Shown: piece after piece, positions 13,679 to 19,619 of the stretch | Layout of the letters: every line of letters starts with the position of its first letter | Position numbering within the stretch: the stretch's first letter is position 1 | Origin: DATKZH01 sp964475955 | GTDB taxonomy: Bacteria; Planctomycetota; Planctomycetia; Pirellulales; Thermoguttaceae | NCBI GenBank assembly: GCA_964475955.1 | Contig: CAYYZY010000149.1 | Span: 1-19,619, forward strand | Length of the DNA stretch: 19,619 nt | Direction of reading: 5' to 3' | Program-made: the position numbers and the translations under genes | The notes under the pieces: generated by a model | What the model was told of the DNA's origin: nothing | Databases searched by the model: none | Seen by the model: the letters and a program-made list of their open reading frames with translations, nothing else

Positions 13679-14961
13679 GCACGGCTTTCATACGGCTGCA
13701 CGGCGGGTGGCTGGGGTCGAGCCGCAAGGAACGCGCGACGGCCGACCGGCGGATTGCACCCCGGCGGCGCGCTGCGGCGGCTCCCAGGCACGCTCGCATG
13801 TCCATTGCCGGCACCCCGGAACCGCAACTCGTCGAGCCGCCCGATCCGGAGTCGTTCGGCTGCTCCTGTCCGCTGTGTGCGCCGCAATCGTCTGCGGCGG
13901 CGGCAACGCCCGAGCGCAGCCGCCGTGCTCGATCCGATTGCACGACGTCACCGAACAGACGGGCATGACTTTCCGCCACACCGACGGCAGCAGCGGGCAG
14001 CGATACATCGTCGAGACGGTCACCGCCGGCCTGGCCCTGTTCGATTACGACGGCGACGGCCTGATCGACGTCTACTTCCTCAACGGGGCGCCCCTGCGCG
14101 GCCACGCGGCCGTCGATCCGCCCCCGGCCAACGTCCTCTATCGAAAACGCGGCGACTGGACGTTCGCCGACGTGACCGAGCAGGCGGGCGTGGGCGATAC
14201 GGGCTTCGGGCTCGGCGTGGCCGCGGCCGACTACGACAACGACGGCGACCAGGACCTCTACGTCAACAACTTCGGGCCGAACGTCCTCTACCAGAACCAC
14301 GGGCGACGGGTTCTTCGAAGACGTGACGCGCACCAGCCGCGCCGGCCTCGGCGCGTTCCCCTACGTCAACTGGGGAACCGGCCTGGTCGACCTCGACAAC
14401 GACGGCGACCGCGATCTGTTCGTCGCCAACGGCCACCTCCAGGACAACGTCCACCTCTACGACGACACCACCTCGTACCACGCCCGAAACCACGTGCTGA
14501 TGAACGCGGGCGACGGGAAGTTCGTCAACGTGTCGGAGGACTGCGGCGACGGGCTGGACGTGGAGCTTTCCAGCCGCGGGGCGGCCTTCGGCGATCTCGA
14601 CAACGACGGCGACGTCGACGTGGTCGTGCTCAACTCCCGGCGCGAACCGACCCTCATCCGCAACGATACCCAAAACGGCAACCACTGGATCCAGGTCCGC
14701 CTGCGCGGCACGCGCACCAACCGCGACGGCGTCGGCGCCCACGTCACCGTTACGGCCGGCGAAATGGTGCAGGTCGATGAGGTGCACAGCGGCCGGGGCT
14801 ATCAGAGCCACTGGGGCACGCGCCTGCACTTCGGGCTGGGCCCGCGAGATCGCGTCGACCGGCTCGAAGTCCGCTGGATCGGCGGCGGGGTCGACGTGCT
14901 CGAAGACCTGCCCGTCGACCGCCTCACGATCGTCGAAGAAGGGGCTTCCGCGGCGGAGTAA
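13650..14961 (+). pseudogene. CRTAC1-like FG-GAP + ASPIC/UnbV protein, frameshifted
   Basis: Secure family sequence begins near 13930 (CSIRLHDVTEQTGMTFRHTD), just after a hydrophobic stretch, RLLLSAVCAAIVCGGG, that looks like a signal peptide. Upstream in this frame no good start exists: the ATG at 13650 overlaps the TPR gene and gives an overlong N-terminus, and an ATG at 13798 is in another frame, so the true 5' end is unresolved. FG-GAP/VCBS calcium-type loops follow: DYDGDGLIDVYF, DYDNDGDQDLYV, DLDNDGDRDLFV and DLDNDGDVDVVV. At 14301-14303 one extra G in a GGG run shifts the frame; removing it restores NHGDGFFEDVTRTS. The C-terminus is the ASPIC/UnbV domain (GNHWIQVRLRGTRTNRDGVG to LPVDRLTIVEEG). 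It is probably exported, with beta-propeller repeats. Function in bacteria is unknown. Confidence 0.85.
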
Positions 14962-15173
14962 GCTCGGCGGAGCGAGGCGCGTCGCCGACACACCGAGGGC
15001 CGCCCTCCGGCAAGGCGCCGAGGCAGCACGTCGTTGAGCCTGAAGCACCGTGCGCGATTCCCGGGCGCGCCGGATACGGTTGGAGGGAACAGCCTCTGTG
15101 CCGCGGTGGAATCGTTCCTGCAAAGGAGTCTCCGTCTCCGGATCGCCGGCCGGTCGGGCAAACAGGCGGGAAA

Positions 15174-15191
15174 GCGGCGACGAGTCGCCGC
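15174..15191. other. Perfect 8-bp palindromic hairpin
   Basis: GCGGCGAC / GTCGCCGC flank GA. A related GGCGAGTCGCC core occurs near 2486-2496. It may be a terminator element for the CRTAC1-like gene or a dispersed palindrome. There is no T-run. Confidence 0.4.
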
Positions 15192-15302
15192 ACTCCCGGT
15201 GCACGTCCCGAGTCTGCGGTTAAGCCGTGGAAGCAGCGGTTCGAGCGCTCGCAGCGGTGGTCCGACGTCCCGGTAGCGCGAGTTTGGCGGGACCGCCAGC
15301 CC

Positions 15303-15332
15303 TTGATCCCCCCGAGCCGGCCAAGGTATCCT
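15303..15332 (+). promoter_or_regulatory. Candidate promoter for the HzsA-like gene
   Basis: TTGATC (15303-15308) and TATCCT (15327-15332) are separated by 18 bases, each with four matches to consensus. The -10 ends 43 bases before the ATG. Moderate at best. Confidence 0.3.
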
Positions 15333-15375
15333 CGTAGTTGTACCGTTCCCCCCGTCCCGCCGTTAGGAGTCCCCC

Positions 15376-18297
15376 ATGGATAAGAGGCCCTGCCGACTGG
15401 CGATCGTTGCCGCCGCCTGCCTGCTGGCGGCCCTGCCCGCGTTGGCCAAGCCCAAGCGGGTGATGGTCGAGGTCGAGGTCGACAGCGAGAACCCGGGCTA
15501 CGAGGGGTTCCGGGCGATGGACGGCGACCGGAAGACGATGTGGCACACCGACTGGCAATTCCGCGAGACGACGCACCCGCACCAGATCACCGTCGACCTC
15601 GGCTCCACCTACGAGATCGCCGGTTTCGCCTACCTTCCCCGGATCGGCGGCGGCAACGGCACGATCAAGCGGTACGAGTGCTCGGTGAGCGAGAACAAGA
15701 AGCGGTTCGGCCCGCCGGTCGTCGCCGGCACGTTCGACGAGCGAAACGCCGAAAACGTGATCACCTTTGCGAACAAGGTGCGGGGGCGCTACCTGCGTAT
15801 CCGGGCGCTCGACGAGGTGGCCGGCCGGAAGTGGACCTCGATCGCCGAGCTGCGCGTGCTGGTCGAGGGGGTCGAGTTTCGGGCGAAGCCGTCGTCGGAG
15901 TATAGTCTCGTGCGCCCGGACGGCACGCCGATGGACGAGCTCGAGGTGCAGTTCGTCGCGCTCGAGCACGACCTGCGCAAGGCGTCGCACTTCCTCCGCG
16001 TCGCCCCGGAAACGTTCCTGCCCGAGTCGCTGATCCACGAGACCGACCGCGACCCGGCCGACGTCGCGCTGCGCCGCACGGCGGCCCTGCTCGAAGACCT
16101 CAAGCGAATGCCCTCAGCTCCCGACCTGGCCGCCATGGAGAAGGAGCTGGCCGAGTTGCAGGCCGCGGCCGCCACCGTCGACGTGGCCGACGACGACGCA
16201 CGGCTCGACCTGTTCAAGCGGGCCTGCCGCGTGCGCCGCAAGATCGCCTTCGCCAACCCGCTGCTCGACTTCGACCAAATCCTGTTCATCACGCGGCACC
16301 GGTCGGGCTTCAACCACATGTGCGATCAGTACTACGGGATCAACGCCGAGCCGGGCGGCGGGCTCTATGTGCTCAGCGACCCGTTCGGCCCCGAGCCGCA
16401 GGTGCGCGACGTGCTGGCCGACTCCGTGGTCGAGCGGGGGCGTCTTGCCGGGCAGAAGCTGGAAGCGGGGTCGTTCCTCTCGCCCGACCTGTCGTACGAC
16501 GCCCGCCGCATCGCCTTCGCCTACGTCGAATGCCAAGGCGACACGGCCCATCGCCACCACACCGACCCCACGCGCGGCCACTGGCACCAGGGGCGAAGCT
16601 ATCACCTGTTCCGCGTGAACGTCGACGGCACCGGCCTGGAGCAACTGACCGACGGCACCTGGAACGACTTCGCCCCCTGTTGGCTGCCGAGCGGGCGGAT
16701 CGCGTTCATCTCGGAGCGCCGCGGCGGCTATCTGCGGTGCGGCCGGGTCTGCCCCACCTACACGCTCTTCGACATGCAGCCCGACGGCGCCGAGCTGCGC
16801 TGCCTCAGCTACCACGAGACCAACGAGTGGCACCCCAGCGTGACCCACGACGGGCGCATCATCTACACGCGCTGGGATTACGTCGACCGCCACGGCTGCA
16901 CCGCCCACATGCCGTGGATCACCACCGTCGACGGGCGCGACTCCCGGGAAGTCCACGGCAACTTCGCCCCGCGGCGGCTTCGGCCCGACATGGAGCTGAA
17001 CGTCCGCGCCATCCCCGGCTCGCACAAATACACGGCCACGGCGGCGCCGCACCACGGGCAGGCGTTCGGCTCGCTGGTGCTGGTCCATCCGCGCGTGGAA
17101 GACGACGACGCCATGGCGCCGGTCAAACGCATCACGCCCGAGATCGGCTTCCCCGAAACGCAGGGCGGGGCCCAGGTGTACGGCACCGCCTGGCCGTTGA
17201 GCGAAAAGTACTACCTCGCCGTGTACGACGTGAAGATGAAGCCGGGCGTGGGGTTCCAGGGCGGCGGCTATCCGCGGGGCGATTACGGCATCTACCTCGT
17301 CGACGCCTTCGGCAACAAGGAACTCATCTACCGCGACCCCGAGGTCGCCTGCCAGAGCCCCATCCCCCTGCGCCCCCGCCGCCGGCCGCCGGTGATGCCC
17401 GAAACGGTCGCCGAGACCGAGCCGCAGCCCTTCGTCGCCCCGCCCGCCGACGAGGCCGACGAACCCGCCGAGGCGAGCGTGGCCGTGATCGACGTCTACA
17501 ACAGCCGCAACGCGTGGCCCGAAGGCACGCGGATCGAGAAGCTCCGCGTGATCCAGATCCTGCCGATGACGGTCCCGTCGGGCAGGCCGCCGCACGAGGT
17601 CGGCCTCCGATTGCCCTCGGCCCGCGACTCGGTCATGCTCGCCCGCTACGTGCTGGGCACCGTCCCGGTCGAAGAAGACGGCAGCGCCCACTTCGCCGTC
17701 CCCGCTCAGAAGGAGATGTTCTTCCAGGCGTTGGACGAAGAGGGGCTGGCCGTGCAGTCGATGCGCTCGGCGACGTACCTTCAGTCGGGCGAGCGGTTGG
17801 TGTGCATCGGGTGCCACGAGCCCAAGCACCGGTCGCCGCCGCGCCCGGCCGAAGTCCCGCTGGCCCTGCGCCGGCCGCCCTCGCGGCTAGCACCCGACGT
17901 CGAAGGCTCCAACCCCTACAGCTACGCCCACCTCGTGCAGCCGGTGCTCGATCGGCACTGCGTCGAGTGCCACGCCGAGCACCCCGATAAGCCGATCAGC
18001 CTCGCCCGGGAACCCATCCAGCGCAACTGGTACACGTCGTACGTCAACCTGGCGACCGAGTACGGCTTCTGGGACTACGGCAACGGCCACCGCACCACGC
18101 CGGGCCAGTTCGGCGCCCGGGCCGCCAAGCTCACCGAGGTGCTCCGCAAGGACCACTACGACGTCGACCTCCCGCCCAAAGACTTCCACCGCCTCACGCT
18201 CTGGCTCGACCTCTGCTCGATCTTCTACGGCGTCTACGAAGAGCAAGGCGGCCAGGCCCAACTCCGCGGCGAAATGGCGCGGCCCACGCTGGAGTAG
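15376..18297 (+). CDS. HzsA-related dihaem protein with N-terminal discoidin domain
   Basis: The protein has 973 residues. AGGAG five to six bases before the ATG and a signal peptide ending ALPALA (19-24) fix the start and place the protein in the periplasm. Residues about 35-165 form an F5/8 type C (discoidin) domain: AMDGDRKTMWHTDW, HQITVDLGSTYEIAGFAYLP and a closing GRYLRIRALDE. After a helical linker (about 200-300), residues about 300-655 form a TolB/WD-like propeller (SFLSPDLSYDARRIAFAYVE, PSGRIAFISERRGG, VTHDGRIIYTRWDY). Two c-type haem motifs follow: C-I-G-C-H at 810-814 and C-V-E-C-H at 862-866. The propeller plus haem region resembles the hydrazine synthase alpha subunit and its non-anammox relatives. 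A His-rich stretch lies at 392-410. No beta/gamma hydrazine synthase subunit is nearby, so the reaction is unknown. Redox or electron-transfer chemistry is inferred. Confidence 0.85.
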   Translation: MDKRPCRLAIVAAACLLAALPALAKPKRVMVEVEVDSENPGYEGFRAMDGDRKTMWHTDWQFRETTHPHQITVDLGSTYEIAGFAYLPRIGGGNGTIKRYECSVSENKKRFGPPVVAGTFDERNAENVITFANKVRGRYLRIRALDEVAGRKWTSIAELRVLVEGVEFRAKPSSEYSLVRPDGTPMDELEVQFVALEHDLRKASHFLRVAPETFLPESLIHETDRDPADVALRRTAALLEDLKRMPSAPDLAAMEKELAELQAAAATVDVADDDARLDLFKRACRVRRKIAFANPLLDFDQILFITRHRSGFNHMCDQYYGINAEPGGGLYVLSDPFGPEPQVRDVLADSVVERGRLAGQKLEAGSFLSPDLSYDARRIAFAYVECQGDTAHRHHTDPTRGHWHQGRSYHLFRVNVDGTGLEQLTDGTWNDFAPCWLPSGRIAFISERRGGYLRCGRVCPTYTLFDMQPDGAELRCLSYHETNEWHPSVTHDGRIIYTRWDYVDRHGCTAHMPWITTVDGRDSREVHGNFAPRRLRPDMELNVRAIPGSHKYTATAAPHHGQAFGSLVLVHPRVEDDDAMAPVKRITPEIGFPETQGGAQVYGTAWPLSEKYYLAVYDVKMKPGVGFQGGGYPRGDYGIYLVDAFGNKELIYRDPEVACQSPIPLRPRRRPPVMPETVAETEPQPFVAPPADEADEPAEASVAVIDVYNSRNAWPEGTRIEKLRVIQILPMTVPSGRPPHEVGLRLPSARDSVMLARYVLGTVPVEEDGSAHFAVPAQKEMFFQALDEEGLAVQSMRSATYLQSGERLVCIGCHEPKHRSPPRPAEVPLALRRPPSRLAPDVEGSNPYSYAHLVQPVLDRHCVECHAEHPDKPISLAREPIQRNWYTSYVNLATEYGFWDYGNGHRTTPGQFGARAAKLTEVLRKDHYDVDLPPKDFHRLTLWLDLCSIFYGVYEEQGGQAQLRGEMARPTLE

Positions 18298-18306
18298 ACC
18301 GGAAAG

Positions 18307-18565
18307 AGGGGTCTCGCAAAGGGCCGAAGGCGCAAAGACGGCAGATTGGGAAGAAGGGATAGGTGGAGTCGGGGCCTTGTTCCCCGGACGCGCGCACGAT
18401 GCCCTCATGTCTGTAGGACCGACAAACAACCCGTAACACCGATTGCGCACCGGCTTGCCAGTCCGTCCTACCCCACCCCCTGCGATCCAGCCCTCCCGTC
18501 TCCAATCTCCCATCTCCCTTCTCCCTCCTCACAACCACCTCCTTCGCGCCTTTGCGAGATTCCCT
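18307..18565. repeat. Inverted-repeat-bounded element (TCTCGCAAAGG arms)
   Basis: TCTCGCAAAGG at 18312-18322 recurs as its exact complement at 18549-18559. With the next eight bases (GCCGAAGG against CGCGAAGG) the arms agree at 17 of 19 positions. Outside the arms both ends are also purine-rich on the matching strand. The inside is about 220 bases with no ORF. CGCAAAG-type words are familiar as dispersed repeats in many bacterial genomes, so this may be a MITE-like element or two facing copies of one short repeat. Confidence 0.65.
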
Positions 18566-18592
18566 CCCCCATATTCCCAACGCCCCGGCAGC

Positions 18593-18620
18593 TTGACGCC
18601 CGTCCCGGCGGCGTCACAAT
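18593..18620 (+). promoter_or_regulatory. Candidate promoter for the last gene
   Basis: TTGACG (18593-18598, five of six) and CACAAT (18615-18620, four of six) are 16 bases apart. The -10 ends 68 bases before the ATG at 18689. Confidence 0.35.
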
Positions 18621-18688
18621 GAGGAGCGACGGGCACGGGGTCGTCTCGCGGAAGCCGCCGCTTGCCACCGTTAGAGGAGGGTTGAGCC

Positions 18689-19619
18689 ATGTCGCACGGA
18701 TTCACTTGCCGGGTGCTTCTCGCCGCTTCGATTTTCCTGCTGATCGGGTCGCTGGCCTCGGGGGCCGAGTCGGTCGACCTGCTTACCAACGGCGGGTTCG
18801 AGGACGGCACCGTCGGCTGGCGCCCCGATCCGAATCACTCGCTCGCCCGCGGCGCGGCCGAGGCCCATTCGGGCGAAGCCTGCCTGACCGGCGAAGTGAC
18901 CGGGCCCCGGCAGGCCCTCACGCTCAAGCGACGCGTGCCGGTGAAGGCCCAAAACCGGTACCGATTCGACATTTGGGCCCGGGCGACCGGCCGCACCAAG
19001 CTCGTGCTCTGGATCGTGCCGCCGGGGACCGATAAGCGGCGGATCGTCACCGCCTGGGAAAACGTGCCCGGCAAGTGGCGCCGCTTGAGCGCGCCGATTA
19101 CGGTCACCGAGGACGGCATGTTGGAGCTTTGGGTCGTAGCCCCGTCGTCGCACAACGCCCCGCCGGGACGGATCTGGATCGACGACCTGGCCCTGGTGGA
19201 GACCAAGATGCCGCCCGTCGTGGAGGTCTCCGAGGGCGTCGGTTACAACGACGAACCGGCCATGGCCGCGGCCGACGACGGCTCGGTCTACGTCGCCTGG
19301 ACCCGCTTCGACGAAGGCAGCGATTCCCTCCACGTCGCCCGCTACCGACTCAGAGCCGGCAAGCTCGAGCCGGCCGCCACGTGGCAGGTGACCGGCGGGA
19401 AAGGCACCTACGTGCTCGGCCCCCGCGTCGTGGCGGCGGGCGAGCGCGTCGTCGTGCTCTACGCCGCGGAAGTCGAAGGGAACTGGGACGTCTACGCGGC
19501 GGCCTGCGGGCCGGAAGGCCCGGGGCGACCGATGGCCGTCACTTCCGACCCGGGCGTCGACATCAAGCCGGCGGGCGCCTGGCGCGACGTCGCGCTCTGG
19601 GTCGCCTGGGAGTCGAACC
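18689..19619 (+). CDS. Exported protein with CBM-like N-domain (3' partial)
   Basis: An open frame runs from the ATG at 18689, with GAGGAGG eight bases upstream, to the right edge, giving about 310 residues without a stop. A signal peptide (CRVLLAASIFLLIGSLASGA) is followed at about residue 30 by a jelly-roll module that opens LLTNGGFEDGTVGW and closes RIWIDDLALVE (about 30-172), like carbohydrate-binding modules of the CBM4/9 and related types. From about 175 the sequence changes to propeller-like blades: DEPAMAAADDGSVYVAWTRF, then VLGPRVVAAGERVVVLYAAE and DVYAAACG. The rest lies outside the window. It is probably a large periplasmic or cell-surface protein that binds polysaccharide. The HzsA-like gene upstream is in the same orientation but separated by 391 bases, so joint transcription is doubtful. 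Confidence 0.82.
   Translation, partial: MSHGFTCRVLLAASIFLLIGSLASGAESVDLLTNGGFEDGTVGWRPDPNHSLARGAAEAHSGEACLTGEVTGPRQALTLKRRVPVKAQNRYRFDIWARATGRTKLVLWIVPPGTDKRRIVTAWENVPGKWRRLSAPITVTEDGMLELWVVAPSSHNAPPGRIWIDDLALVETKMPPVVEVSEGVGYNDEPAMAAADDGSVYVAWTRFDEGSDSLHVARYRLRAGKLEPAATWQVTGGKGTYVLGPRVVAAGERVVVLYAAEVEGNWDVYAAACGPEGPGRPMAVTSDPGVDIKPAGAWRDVALWVAWESN

Larger units (their letters stand above)
14962..15375. other. Intergenic region ahead of the HzsA-like gene
   Basis: No gene was found. It contains a small GAGGG/CCCTC hairpin (14995-15007), the 8-bp hairpin at 15174-15191 (listed separately), a candidate promoter at 15303-15332 and a good TTAGGAG ribosome-binding site just before the next ATG. 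The reading frames here are arginine-rich artefacts of GC content. Confidence 0.5.
18298..18688. other. Repeat-bearing intergenic region
   Basis: No gene is supported here. The region holds the inverted-repeat element at 18307-18565 and a candidate promoter at 18593-18620. Between the repeat arms the plus strand changes from purine-rich (18350-18375) to strongly pyrimidine-rich (about 18470-18545, CT-only runs). No intrinsic terminator follows the HzsA-like gene. Confidence 0.5.

Noticed and set aside
13675..13968. A 97-codon ORF between the TPR and CRTAC1-like genes
   Set aside because: It has no family features, overlaps the signal-like segment of the CRTAC1-like gene in another frame, and ends without a ribosome-binding context; it may instead reflect a local indel.
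15376..18297. Evidence for an anammox organism
   Set aside because: HzsA-related proteins occur outside anammox bacteria, and no hydrazine synthase beta/gamma or hydrazine dehydrogenase gene is present, so the family hit alone does not support anammox metabolism.

Overview
This GC-rich window reads as chromosome from a free-living planctomycete, most likely in or near the Pirellulales. The main evidence is the set of protein families: a DUF1559 prepilin-like protein with an H-x9-DG motif, a TPR protein paired with a CRTAC1-like (FG-GAP plus ASPIC/UnbV) secreted protein, a hydrazine-synthase-alpha-related (HzsA-like) protein with two c-type haem motifs, several small lipoproteins, and a GH38-type mannosidase C-terminus. 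The taxonomic call is an inference from family content. No rRNA, tRNA, CRISPR array, intact insertion sequence or prophage gene was seen.

Layout. 1-2.9 kb: the C-terminal part of a GH38-like glycosidase runs in from the left edge and converges, through a long inverted repeat, on a small exported Dabb-domain protein. Divergent from that is apt (adenine phosphoribosyltransferase), followed by a 100-residue exported protein. 2.9-3.5 kb: an apparent gene graveyard with the N-terminal stub of a GT87/DUF2029 membrane glycosyltransferase, short repeats and one tiny basic ORF. 3.5-8.9 kb (minus strand): a Ser/Gly/Tyr/Pro-rich lipoprotein with a long leader and a near-consensus promoter. Upstream of it lies a two-gene unit encoding a degenerate HD-GYP + PAS-like + GGEEF protein and an unusual flagellin. 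9.3-10.1 kb: a fumarylacetoacetate-hydrolase-family enzyme.

10.5-15 kb (plus strand): the DUF1559 protein (frameshifted here), a small lipoprotein, strong terminator hairpins, a membrane-anchored TPR protein and a CRTAC1-like protein (also frameshifted here). 15.4-19.6 kb: the 973-residue HzsA-like dihaem protein with an N-terminal discoidin domain, a repeat-rich gap, and the 5' part of another exported protein with a carbohydrate-binding-like domain that runs off the right edge.

Most products carry signal peptides or lipoboxes, so much of the window appears devoted to the cell envelope and periplasm. The most biologically interesting parts are the HzsA-like protein, in which the hydrazine-synthase-alpha fold has acquired a discoidin domain in a setting with no other visible anammox gene, and the c-di-GMP/flagellin unit, where the HD-GYP half has lost key residues while the GGEEF half looks intact. 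Two genes are each broken by a single-base indel in a short C or G run. That pattern is as compatible with sequencing error as with real decay.
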